Source: Sporomusaceae bacterium (GTDB lineage: Bacteria > Bacillota > Negativicutes > DSM-13327). From it: a stretch of 16,263 nt of DNA. A model generated the notes under the pieces. It did no database searches, had not been told where the DNA came from, and was given only the letters and a program-made list of their open reading frames with translations. Positions 8,097 through 15,328 of this stretch are shown here, in pieces. The DNA is taken from the NCBI GenBank assembly GCA_027492445.1, contig JAPUES010000116.1:1-16263 (forward strand), given 5' to 3'. The position numbers and the translations under genes were made by a program. The first letter of the stretch is position 1; each line of letters starts with the position of its first letter.

Positions 8097-8177
8097 AACG
8101 CTACGCGTCCTTTGTAAAACCCAAGGGACGGGTTCATGTTATTATAAGCGGAAGTCAAATGCTAATGGTGGAGCGTT
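8097..8177 (+). repeat. Structured 3' untranslated segment, possible degenerate intergenic repeat
   Basis: Between the DUF362 stop and its terminator, AACGCT (8097-8102) can pair with AGCGTT (8172-8177). They enclose a 9-bp hairpin (CGTCCTTTG 8106-8114 with CAAGGGACG 8122-8130, one G-T pair). The AAGGGACGG wording resembles palindromic intergenic repeats I associate with Firmicutes genomes, but this copy is unique in the window. It may be a 3'UTR structure or a decayed repeat. Confidence 0.3.
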
Positions 8178-8189
8178 AATAACAGTAAC

Positions 8190-8244
8190 AAAGGAACTCC
8201 TGCTAATTTTTCACAAAAAAATTAGCAGGAGTTCCTTTTTGTTT
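8190..8244 (+). terminator. Strong intrinsic terminator of the DUF362 gene
   Basis: A perfect 22-bp stem (8190-8211 with 8217-8238) and 5-nt loop, then TTGTTTAT on plus after a run of T at the stem base. An A-rich start to the left arm means it may also slow minus-strand transcription. Confidence 0.92.
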
Positions 8245-8311
8245 ATACCACTTTTTTAGAATTATACTCTCGATAATGAGCCATGCATTCCATTTTCCAT
8301 TCTCCAATACA

Positions 8312-8704
8312 TTAGCCTTTTATTGTTGAATAACTGTAATTATACTTGGGGCCTCTTTTTCCAGACCAGCTACTCCAACCTCCCCCGCCAGGATTACTTA
8401 CATAAAAAGTCATTTCGTAAGTACAGCCTGGTTCAATATAGCAGTCTTGCCAACCAGAGGATTCATCAACGAGTATACTGTCAATACCACCATAGCTAAG
8501 TACAACATTAGGCTGCATCCAATTGATTTTCGTAATCACCCGGTCTGCCCGGTTATTCGTAAAGTATCCTGTGAATTCAATAAGATCGCCTTCATCTCTA
8601 ACACTTGTCGTTGCCCAATCCAAATCATTTGCATAGGCGACAGCCCCCATTAGACCTACCAACAGTAGGCACAATACTGCCATGAATAACATTCTTTTCT
8701 TCAT
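8312..8704 (-). CDS. Small secreted protein of unknown family
   Basis: A 130-residue exported protein. The signal peptide is about residues 1-25 (MKKRMLFMAV start, hydrophobic core, AYA then ND). The mature part of about 105 residues is acidic-to-neutral and strand-rich, with FTGYFTNNRADRVITKINWM as a likely beta segment. Two cysteines (88 and 94, in DCYIEPGC) could form a disulfide. The tail is rich in Gly, Trp, Ser and Tyr (NPGGGGWSSWSGKRGP). I do not recognise the family. The ribosome site AGAAGG lies 7 bases before the ATG at 8704. No transmembrane anchor follows the signal, so it is probably free outside the membrane or in a periplasm. Confidence 0.82.
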   Translation of the reverse strand: MKKRMLFMAVLCLLLVGLMGAVAYANDLDWATTSVRDEGDLIEFTGYFTNNRADRVITKINWMQPNVVLSYGGIDSILVDESSGWQDCYIEPGCTYEMTFYVSNPGGGGWSSWSGKRGPKYNYSYSTIKG

Positions 8705-8764
8705 CCTAATACCTTCTTTCTTTTTTTACTTGAATACGATAACATCTCTTATAAAACGTAAAAA

Positions 8765-8995
8765 TCATCTTGCGACAATTTCCATTATTTCACTGATGGC
8801 GATGGATATTCCTTCCGGCCAGATGACTGATTTTCCATCCGTCTTTGCGACCTTGAATACCTCTTCATCTCTTAGTTCAGAAAATCGAACCGTCTGCAGC
8901 TTTTTCTTCATATCGATCGTCAACGAATGGCCATTATCAAAATGGATGGTAATCAGATACTCAGCACCAATATCAACTTTTACAATTTTCCTCAC
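8765..8995 (-). CDS. DUF2442 domain protein
   Basis: A 76-residue protein of the DUF2442 family. Recognisable features are the opening VKVDIGAEYLITIHFDNGH, then LTIDM, a central FSELRDEEVFKVAKTDGKSVIWPEGISI and the final ISEIMEIV. The start is GTG at 8995, preceded by GAGGTG; no in-frame ATG with a ribosome site exists upstream. DUF2442 genes often sit beside a DUF4160 gene in toxin-antitoxin-like pairs. Here no DUF4160 partner is present on either side, so it looks like an orphan. Its function is unknown. Confidence 0.85.
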   Translation of the reverse strand: MRKIVKVDIGAEYLITIHFDNGHSLTIDMKKKLQTVRFSELRDEEVFKVAKTDGKSVIWPEGISIAISEIMEIVAR

Positions 8996-9052
8996 CCAAT
9001 CACCTCATTATGCTGACCATTCCCAAGCTCGCCTGAGATAAGCCTTCATCCA

Positions 9053-9096
9053 TAAAAGAAGACTAATTTAACTTCATTATAAAGTAAATTAGTCTT
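9053..9096 (-). terminator. Intrinsic terminator of the LAL regulator gene
   Basis: A 12-bp perfect stem (9059-9070 with 9085-9096) that extends inward with a one-base bulge, followed on the minus strand by CTTTTATG. It lies 28 bases after the LuxR-type gene stop. A smaller 6-bp hairpin (CTATAC/GTATAG, 9105-9120) stands between it and the stop codon. Confidence 0.8.
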
Positions 9097-9124
9097 TGAT
9101 GAAACTATACGAAAGTATAGGATT

Positions 9125-11611
9125 TTAGGCTGTTTTTTCTTCAACGACTATTTTAGTCAGCGCCGTTCTACTGTTGATACCCATTTTAGCAAAAATACTT
9201 TGCAGTACTTTTTTAACGGTTATTTCTGCAATATATAGCGTCTCACCAATAACCCGATTTGATAATCCTGTTGCTACGAGTTCTGCGATAGCCCATTCCC
9301 TCTCAGTAAGCAGTGACCTACCATTCTTAAAACTAATTTCCTTCAACATGGTGTCCCTCTGTTTTATAATCTGAGGGAATCTTTCCCTTATCTTGTCGAT
9401 GAAATTCGAATAATGCCCTTCTCTCTCCAGGTGGTTGAGCATATCAACAATGTATTCACTATTTTCTACAAAGGGCATAATCACCTGATCATGAGATGCA
9501 ATATCCAAAGCTTTACATAGAGTCGCCCGTGCGTCATCATGCCAACCCAGGCGGAATTTGGCGGCGGCCTCATAAATGTAAGTGTACACCTGCCCTAATA
9601 GATTGGGAAAAACTCTTGCTATCGACATAAACTCACCCGCTAGCCCAATCATCTTTAGATATTGGCCATCTAGTAAGAGCACTTTCCCCCTGATTATATT
9701 GAAAAAAGCATAGCTAGGAAAATAGATTGTACTATCCTCTAAATCGCCTTCTACAATCCATTCGGGAATTTTTTTCACCTGATTGAGGTAAGAATATACA
9801 TAGCCCTCGCACATATCCCAGGTATGAAAATATAGATACAATCCCCGGGCTTTAATCTCTTCCCGCGTTTTCTGCAAACTATCCATTACATAGGACAAAT
9901 CTCCCTTTAAGAGTGCTAGCCGCAATTGCAGAAACAGTGCACATAGCTCTACCGCCACTTGGTTTTGGGCTTTGGCTATATACAGAGCTTTATGTGCCGT
10001 AATTTCCGCATTATCAAAATCACCGACGTAGTAACATCTCTCGGCCTGCATCACATATTCCCCTCCAGAACCATGTCCAGACGTAAGCCGATTGTACTGT
10101 GGCAAAGCTTCAACTATTTCCTCGACTTCTTGTGCAAGCTTCCCTCGCTCTCGATAGAACATATACAATACGGAGGGTGAACCAAATGTCCAGGAACCAT
10201 TTATGTCAATAAACTCCGCTGGCCCTTGCAGTAGCTCCCAGGCCCTGTGGTTATGTGCAGCCATTCCAGAGATGCTGTTATACTTGGTAAAGCCCAGCAA
10301 AACTTCAAATTCTCCTGCCATTTTCACCCTGGACTGATCATTAAGTTTGGGGGAGCATTCAATATAACCGGCTATTTCGCCACACTGCTGGCCAAACAAC
10401 TCCATTTCATTAAAGGCAAATAAATTGATGGCATAGATTAGGCAAGCCCAAGGATGCTGCATTTTTATTTCTACTGGACACTCACTAAAATAGCAAATTA
10501 CTTTTTCTTTATGTTCATTGGTTATGAAGTTGCCTTTATTGCCTTCCACAACATCTAGCAGTTCATCAAAATCAGCGGCTTTATAAAAATAATCCATAGC
10601 CCGCATACAATCCCCGACGCTTTTATACCAGCTTCCAGCCGTTTTCCAGGCGGCCTGCCGAAGTTCTAAACTCTGCCTATCAAAGATTCTGCGCAGATAA
10701 CTTGTAAAGATATTATGCACGTAATAAGTTCCACTGACTTGGTCCTGCCTAAAAAATGCATTTTGGGTCACAAGCCTCTGGAGAAGAACCTCAGTATTAT
10801 CCTTACGCCACATAGCATCGGCCAACTCAAAGGAAAAACTATCAAACATAGAAAGACCAAGAAGAAATTCTTGAAGTTCAATTGGACAACGCCGATAAAC
10901 AACCTTTTCTATCAGTTCATATAGACTACCTTGCCGCTCAATCCGTCCATCTTGCAAAAAACCTAATATGCAAAGATAGATAGCACTAATCCAGCCTTCA
11001 GAGTAAGTCACCAAGAAATTCGTATCTTCAGTCGTAAGTTTAACCCCGCATAACTTGCAATACTCTACGATTTCGTTCCTCGTAAGCTCAAAGCAGTTCT
11101 TTCCAATAACGGAGCAATATTCTTTCAAAACTAGTTCGGCCATATTTTCCCCAAATACACTACGGGATAGAATTACGATATGCAAGTTAGGAAACTCTGA
11201 TTTAACCAGCTGCTCGATAAAATTATCAATGTCCTCCGATGACAATAAATGATAATCGTCAAGCACAAGTATGGTTTTCTTAGAAAACTCTATATCACCT
11301 ACAATACGAATGGCCTCTTCCAAAAATACACTATTAACAGGAACTCCTATCCTTGCAAGATTGTCCGCGGCTACTGAATCTAGCTTGCGAAAGAGGCGAC
11401 TAAAACCATTCCAAAAACCCGTCTCTGACTCATTGAGTAGGCTCTGCCATAATACCTGAGTCCCATTATTCTTTAAAAACTCCCTTACCGCCGTAGTTTT
11501 CCCATAACCCATGGGTGCTTCTACAACCGTCAAAGGATATTTCCCGATACTACTTAATGCTCGGTTGAGGGATTTGCGTATATAAAGAGCCTTATCATTG
11601 TATTTGGGCAT
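9125..11611 (-). CDS. MalT-like LuxR-family ATP-binding regulator (LAL)
   Basis: An 828-residue STAND-type transcription activator. The N-terminal NTPase has a Walker A motif at about 31-40 (EAPMGYGKTT) and Walker B at 114-119 (TILVLDDYH), with VILSR at about 146-150 as a sensor segment. A long helical middle (about 250-750) looks like the tetratricopeptide-type ligand sensor of MalT. The C-terminal 63 residues are a LuxR helix-turn-helix: LTEREWAIAELVATGLSNRV, then IAEITVKKVLQSIFAKMGI. I chose the ATG at 11611 because AGGAGG lies 7 bases upstream; an ATG at 11632 lies before that site. It follows the lipase gene by 57 bases with no terminator, so it probably belongs to the glpK operon. The inducer is unknown; the context suggests a glycerol or acyl-ester signal. 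Confidence 0.93.
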   Translation of the reverse strand: MPKYNDKALYIRKSLNRALSSIGKYPLTVVEAPMGYGKTTAVREFLKNNGTQVLWQSLLNESETGFWNGFSRLFRKLDSVAADNLARIGVPVNSVFLEEAIRIVGDIEFSKKTILVLDDYHLLSSEDIDNFIEQLVKSEFPNLHIVILSRSVFGENMAELVLKEYCSVIGKNCFELTRNEIVEYCKLCGVKLTTEDTNFLVTYSEGWISAIYLCILGFLQDGRIERQGSLYELIEKVVYRRCPIELQEFLLGLSMFDSFSFELADAMWRKDNTEVLLQRLVTQNAFFRQDQVSGTYYVHNIFTSYLRRIFDRQSLELRQAAWKTAGSWYKSVGDCMRAMDYFYKAADFDELLDVVEGNKGNFITNEHKEKVICYFSECPVEIKMQHPWACLIYAINLFAFNEMELFGQQCGEIAGYIECSPKLNDQSRVKMAGEFEVLLGFTKYNSISGMAAHNHRAWELLQGPAEFIDINGSWTFGSPSVLYMFYRERGKLAQEVEEIVEALPQYNRLTSGHGSGGEYVMQAERCYYVGDFDNAEITAHKALYIAKAQNQVAVELCALFLQLRLALLKGDLSYVMDSLQKTREEIKARGLYLYFHTWDMCEGYVYSYLNQVKKIPEWIVEGDLEDSTIYFPSYAFFNIIRGKVLLLDGQYLKMIGLAGEFMSIARVFPNLLGQVYTYIYEAAAKFRLGWHDDARATLCKALDIASHDQVIMPFVENSEYIVDMLNHLEREGHYSNFIDKIRERFPQIIKQRDTMLKEISFKNGRSLLTEREWAIAELVATGLSNRVIGETLYIAEITVKKVLQSIFAKMGINSRTALTKIVVEEKTA

Positions 11612-11668
11612 TGAAATTCCTCCTGCTTGCATTCAGTTTATTTATTAAACTGCCCCTGTTTTATTTAC

Positions 11669-12487
11669 TTACAGCCGCTCACCAAGCCATTGGACCACTT
11701 TATTTAGTATTTCAGCTTTTTCCACTTCCTCATTAAGAATTTCATGATATAAGTCAGGAAGTATTATCAATGTTTTATCTGGGGAAGAACACTGATTGTA
11801 AAAAGATTCCGAGGCTGCTTTCGGCACAATGTGATCATTTTCACCATGCATAACCAGGCAAGGGTATTTGTAATCAGCGAGATTCTTTTGTAGATAGTCT
11901 ATTCCTTCAACGCCAAAGGTAGCCAACAGTTTGAGTGTAAAAGCCTGCAAGTTCCAAGGATCAGTCTTGTAATCCTCAACCACTTTTTCACTCCTACAAA
12001 TCAAATGAGATAATCCATTGGGAATTGACATAAGGGGATTTCTATCTACGTCTAGTTTTTTTATCTCTTCGAAAGTAGGAATTGGGCTAACTGCTGGACC
12101 TGATAATATTTGCCCTCTTAATGTATGAGGATATTTCACACCGTAAGAGGCCGTAATAAACCCGCCCATACTATGCCCTAACATAAAAATTGGCAGCTCG
12201 GGAAATTGTTCTTGCGCCAACTCCACAATAACATTGGCATCTTCAATAAAAGTAGAATAATGCTTTAAATACCCTCGTGCTCCTCCTGACTTGCCATGGC
12301 CTCTATTATCGAAACGCAGCACTCCATAACCAGAAGAATTAAGGACTTCGGTAACATAATTATATCTTCCTGAATGCTCACCTAAACCATGTACAATGAC
12401 TACAATAGCCTTCGGGTTCTCCGGAATATCCTGCTGGTGATATAATTCCACCCCATCATAGGAATGAATAATTGCTTCCTTTTTCAT
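11669..12487 (-). CDS. Alpha/beta hydrolase, monoacylglycerol lipase-like
   Basis: A 272-residue cytoplasmic serine hydrolase of the Hydrolase_4 (lysophospholipase/monoacylglycerol lipase) group. Visible parts are the oxyanion motif HGLGEHSGRY (33-42), FDNRGHGKSGG (59-69), nucleophile Ser106 in LGHSMGG, acid Asp218 in HGENDHIVP and His248 in LYHEIL, giving a complete triad. No signal peptide is present. It likely cleaves monoglycerides or related short esters to glycerol and fatty acid. The gene lies 31 bases after glpK, with GAGGAGG 7 bases before its ATG. Release and phosphorylation of glycerol would thus be co-expressed. The exact substrate is inferred from family and context. Confidence 0.92.
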   Translation of the reverse strand: MKKEAIIHSYDGVELYHQQDIPENPKAIVVIVHGLGEHSGRYNYVTEVLNSSGYGVLRFDNRGHGKSGGARGYLKHYSTFIEDANVIVELAQEQFPELPIFMLGHSMGGFITASYGVKYPHTLRGQILSGPAVSPIPTFEEIKKLDVDRNPLMSIPNGLSHLICRSEKVVEDYKTDPWNLQAFTLKLLATFGVEGIDYLQKNLADYKYPCLVMHGENDHIVPKAASESFYNQCSSPDKTLIILPDLYHEILNEEVEKAEILNKVVQWLGERL

Positions 12488-12518
12488 TACAAATCCTCCT
12501 CAATATTTAATGTAGTAT

Positions 12519-14009
12519 TTAATCCTTAAGCCATCCTAATGATCGATCTACTGCTTTTTGCCATCCTCTATGAAGGGTTACCCTCTGATCCTCAGACATT
12601 TTAGGATCAAAGCGACGTTCTAGCTGCCAGTTACGGGCAACATCCTCAAGAGATTCCCAATAACCTACTGCGAGTCCAGCTAAATAAGCAGCCCCTAAAC
12701 AAGTCGTTTCCGTGATTTTGGGTCTTTCAACGGGAATTCCTAGAATATCAGCTTGGAACTGCATAAGAAAATCATTGTTTGCCCCTCCACCATCGACGCG
12801 GAGAACTTCCAATTTATTTCCCGAAGCCTTTTCCATAATTGTTAGGGCATCCCCAACCTGATAAGCCATAGATTCCAAGGCCGCTCTAGCAATGTGAGCC
12901 TTAGTACTACCACGGGTAATGCCAAACATTGCTCCTCTAGCATAGGAATCAAAATAAGGTGATCCAAGCCCCACGAAAGCAGGAATAAAATAGATGCCAC
13001 CATTATCACTGACTGTCGCCGCAAGCGCTTCTGCCTGACTATATTCCTCAATGATTCCTAGTCCATCCCTTAGCCATTGTATGGCAGCGCCAGATACATC
13101 AGCCATTCCTTCCAGTGCGTAGGAAACTTTAGTGTCTATTTTCCATAAGACGGGTGAAAACACCCCTGGTATGGGGGGAATATATTTTTCTCCCGTATTA
13201 AGTAACATGAAAGATCCAGTACCATATGTATTTTTAGCCATCCCCGCTTTTATACACGCCTGCCCTAAAACAGCCGCTTGCTGATCACCGGCATCCCCAG
13301 CAATGGGTACGGATGCGCCAAAAACTATGGGATCCGTATAAGCGTATATCTCAGAAGAGCTTCTTAGTTCAGGCAAAATACCTCTTGGTATCTGAAGAAA
13401 ATCAAGAATCCCTGTGTCATAATCTAAGGTTCGAGCATTCAGTAGTGTAGTAACTGAGGTATTGGAATAGTCCGATACATGGGCACTACCACCCGATAAT
13501 TTCCAAATCAGCCATGTATCAATGGTTCCATAGATGAGTTCACCCTTTTCCACCCCATCACGAATTTCCGTATTATTATCTAGCAACCACTTTATCTTAG
13601 AAGCAGCAATATTGGGGATGAGAACCATACCCGTTCGATCAACAATATTTTTACCATCCATTGCAATGAGTTCTTCAACGATAGGTAAACTCCTCCTATC
13701 CTGCCATACAATGGATTTCCCTACAGGTTGTCCTGTCTTTTTGTGCCAAAAAGTAGTTGTTTCTCGTTGATTAGCGATTCCAATCGCTGCCAAATCACTA
13801 GGAAGTAGCTTTGCGTTATGTAAAGCCTCTTTCATAACCTTGCGTGTAACATCCCATATTTCTAGTGGGTCTTGCTCTACCCAACCTAGCTCTGGATAAC
13901 ATTGAGTAATTTCACTGTACCCACTCCCTATTATCTTTGAATCCTTTTCAAAGATAATAGCCCGACTCCCTGTCGTTCCTTGATCGATTCCCATGACATA
14001 CTTTTTCAT
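12519..14009 (-). CDS. glpK: Glycerol kinase
   Basis: A 496-residue FGGY-family kinase of normal length that makes sn-glycerol-3-phosphate from glycerol and ATP. Key segments are MGIDQGTTGSRAIIF (6-20), GIANQRETTTFW (77-88) and IVWQDRR (100-106). Catalytic Asp242 lies in AGDAGDQQAA, then KNTYGTGSFMLLNTGEK (259-275), followed by the C-terminal ATP site with DGGGANNDFLMQ (406-417). The Firmicutes regulatory loop, where PTS-controlled enzymes carry a phosphorylatable His in HFYG, here reads SEIYAYTDPIVFG and has no histidine. Control by HPr phosphorylation is therefore unlikely. GGGAG precedes the ATG by about 8 bases. It is the first gene of the operon with the lipase and LAL regulator; no glycerol facilitator gene is adjacent. 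Confidence 0.98.
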   Translation of the reverse strand: MKKYVMGIDQGTTGSRAIIFEKDSKIIGSGYSEITQCYPELGWVEQDPLEIWDVTRKVMKEALHNAKLLPSDLAAIGIANQRETTTFWHKKTGQPVGKSIVWQDRRSLPIVEELIAMDGKNIVDRTGMVLIPNIAASKIKWLLDNNTEIRDGVEKGELIYGTIDTWLIWKLSGGSAHVSDYSNTSVTTLLNARTLDYDTGILDFLQIPRGILPELRSSSEIYAYTDPIVFGASVPIAGDAGDQQAAVLGQACIKAGMAKNTYGTGSFMLLNTGEKYIPPIPGVFSPVLWKIDTKVSYALEGMADVSGAAIQWLRDGLGIIEEYSQAEALAATVSDNGGIYFIPAFVGLGSPYFDSYARGAMFGITRGSTKAHIARAALESMAYQVGDALTIMEKASGNKLEVLRVDGGGANNDFLMQFQADILGIPVERPKITETTCLGAAYLAGLAVGYWESLEDVARNWQLERRFDPKMSEDQRVTLHRGWQKAVDRSLGWLKD

Positions 14010-14219
14010 TCAGCGCTCTCCCTCTCTTAAAGAAAATCATATCATTTTCTTTTTTCTGAAAAGTTAGAACCGCAGCTTTACCTGCCGCTACTTCCAAAGC
14101 ATTGTCTGAATGCAGCTTACTAACCAATTTAAATATTTTCCTCTTCCTTAAACAAATTTCCTCCTTAGTTAGGTATTTTTCTTTTTAAAGAACATAATAC
14201 GATTTTGCTATTCAAAGTA
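14010..14219 (-). promoter_or_regulatory. Long glpK leader with A/T-rich hairpin and an unused Shine-Dalgarno
   Basis: About 180 nt would separate the proposed start of transcription from the glpK ATG. A 9-bp dyad (AAAGAAAAT with ATTTTCTTT, 14029-14037 and 14044-14052) ends about 20 bases before the ATG, next to the ribosome site. A perfect TAAGGAGG at 14160-14167 has no well-placed ATG; a TTG only 4 bases later opens an 8-codon frame. One frame is stop-free from 14184 into glpK. This suggests either leader-mediated control or a decayed gene. Confidence 0.4.
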
Positions 14220-14221
14220 AA
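14194..14221 (-). promoter_or_regulatory. Possible promoter of the glpK operon
   Basis: TTTACT (14216-14221), 16-bp spacer and TATTAT (14194-14199) on the minus strand, directly downstream of the esterase terminator. The -10 box has one mismatch and the -35 box two. Confidence 0.45.
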
Positions 14222-14256
14222 GCCACTTATTTCTTACTACAAGAAATAAGTGGCTT
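14216..14256 (-). terminator. Intrinsic terminator of the esterase gene
   Basis: A perfect 16-bp stem (14220-14235 with 14241-14256) with a 5-nt loop, 20 bases after the esterase stop. It is followed on the minus strand by TACTTT, a modest T tract. It separates the esterase unit from glpK. Confidence 0.82.
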
Positions 14257-14276
14257 CGCATAAAATAATTGATTTT

Positions 14277-15062
14277 CTATTGTTTTAATATTGTTTTTAT
14301 TTTTTCAGCTAAGGCTAGACCTAGCTTATGATGCGCTTCAGCACTTAAATGAATTCCATCTGCCCCATCAGCAACGGGGATTACAGTTGAGGCATCAAAA
14401 AAGTCTGCTCCAGTGGTTTTTGCGACCTCGGCATACAGTTTCCCTAATTGGGCTGATGGTTTATCGCCACCAGCAAAAAGTTCATTGAGACCTGCTGAAA
14501 TTCCTTTTCTAACTGGGGTAGGTGCAACAATCAATACTCTTGGTACGCTGTAGTCATCCCACTCTGTTTCCTTCTTAACACTAGTATTTACTAGCGTCAC
14601 TAATTTTTGCATAGAATCTGCAATTTGTGCAGGTTCTTGATTTAAATATGTTTTTACATCATTTGTACCTAACATAATAACAACTAATTTGAGGGGCAAT
14701 TGACTTTTTAAGATGGGTAGAAGACTCGGTCTTCCATTTAAATTAAGATCTTTGGCTATAGATTCATCTAATCCATTTGCATAATCATCTGCCCCTGTGG
14801 TTCTTCCATTTAACCCTTCTTCCACAACTTGATACTTATCGCCAAGTTCTTTTTGTAAGACACCTGTCCAACGAACATTGCTTGCATATCGAGTCGTTGG
14901 TATGTTTTCTACTGGCATCCAACCCCAAGTATTAGAATCCCCATAACACATAATTCTAGTTTTTTCTGGAAGGGGCGCCTCTGCACAAGAAGCTAATGAA
15001 AATGACATGGTTAATAAGAAAATAACGAGTGTCAGAATATTGATTTTTTTCCCTAATTTCAT
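14277..15062 (-). CDS. SGNH/GDSL esterase lipoprotein, MsAcT/arylesterase-like
   Basis: A 261-residue lipid-anchored SGNH hydrolase. A type II signal peptide with lipobox LASC (Cys26) should tether it outside the cytoplasmic membrane. Block I is GDSNTWGWMP with nucleophile Ser43, and GTND (132-135) gives the block III Asn. DGIHLS gives Asp235 and His238. The stretches TTRYASNVRWTGVL, VVEEGLNGRTT, LKLVVIMLGTNDVK and FFDAST match my memory of the Mycobacterium smegmatis arylesterase/acyltransferase MsAcT closely. GDSN replaces the usual GDSL. It likely cleaves small acyl esters or transfers acyl groups. GGAGGAG lies upstream of the ATG. The gene sits behind a terminator/antiterminator element (15163-15227) and between glpP and glpK, suggesting a role in feeding glycerol metabolism. 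Confidence 0.93.
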   Translation of the reverse strand: MKLGKKINILTLVIFLLTMSFSLASCAEAPLPEKTRIMCYGDSNTWGWMPVENIPTTRYASNVRWTGVLQKELGDKYQVVEEGLNGRTTGADDYANGLDESIAKDLNLNGRPSLLPILKSQLPLKLVVIMLGTNDVKTYLNQEPAQIADSMQKLVTLVNTSVKKETEWDDYSVPRVLIVAPTPVRKGISAGLNELFAGGDKPSAQLGKLYAEVAKTTGADFFDASTVIPVADGADGIHLSAEAHHKLGLALAEKIKTILKQ

Positions 15063-15162
15063 AGTAATCTCTCCTCCATAATATTAAATACTGCTACGAT
15101 TATTCCAGATTTTCCACCCTCTATCAGTTCATCCTTACCCCCTCTCTCTCTTTTTCATATAT

Positions 15163-15209
15163 AAAAAAGCCCATATTTCACCCTTATATGTTATAGGTGA
15201 AATATGGGC
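15163..15209 (-). terminator. Intrinsic terminator in the leader of the esterase gene
   Basis: A 14-bp perfect stem (15169-15182 with 15196-15209) with a 13-nt loop that can fold further, then six T (15163-15168) and ATATAT on the minus strand. It can end glpP transcripts and also attenuate transcription into the esterase gene at 15062. Its 5' arm shares three bases with the antiterminator stem at 15207-15227. Confidence 0.9.
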
Positions 15210-15227
15210 CTTCTTAAACTCTAGGCC
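15199..15227 (-). promoter_or_regulatory. Antiterminator-like RNA element, copy B (esterase leader)
   Basis: On the minus strand GGCCT (15223-15227), an 11-nt loop AGAGTTTAAGA and AGGCC (15207-15211) form a perfect 5-bp stem. The stem overlaps the 5' arm of the terminator by three bases, so the two folds compete. The 29-nt segment is 26/29 identical to the one in the glpP leader (15999-16027). By analogy with protein-stabilised antiterminators, a bound regulator would let transcription pass into the esterase gene. The obvious candidate is GlpP, encoded just upstream. The repeat and the fold are seen; the binding is inferred. Confidence 0.7.
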
Positions 15228-15260
15228 TTGGTACTACTTTTATGTAATTTTCTCAGTAGC

Positions 15261-15292
15261 ATTATACAGCTCACATTACTACCTCATGTAAA
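15261..15292 (-). promoter_or_regulatory. Possible promoter of the esterase leader
   Basis: TATAAT (15261-15266) with TTTACA (15287-15292), but the spacer is 20 bp, longer than ideal. The -10 box lies 33 bases upstream of the antiterminator stem, close to the 39 bases found in the glpP leader. Transcription could instead come only from readthrough of glpP. Confidence 0.4.
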
Positions 15293-15328
15293 CCGCCATA
15301 ACTCTTATCTCTTATTAACTAAATAATT

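Noticed and set aside
9001..9054. Short minus-strand frame reading MKAYLRRAWEWSA before the DUF2442 gene, considered as a DUF4160 remnant
   Set aside because: Only 13 codons, no ribosome site and no convincing match to the DUF4160 C-terminus.
11634..11652. 7-bp hairpin between the lipase and LAL genes, considered as a terminator
   Set aside because: No T tract follows on the minus strand and the stem is A/T-rich, so the genes are more likely co-transcribed.
12842..13051. Open frames within glpK, the fusion gene and the LAL gene in other frames
   Set aside because: They are shadows of strongly supported genes and show no family features or ribosome sites.
15124..15140. Two-codon start-stop frame (ATG AAC TGA) behind a GGGGG site in the esterase leader
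   Set aside because: Could be a minimal leader frame, but such arrangements arise easily by chance in a purine-rich stretch.
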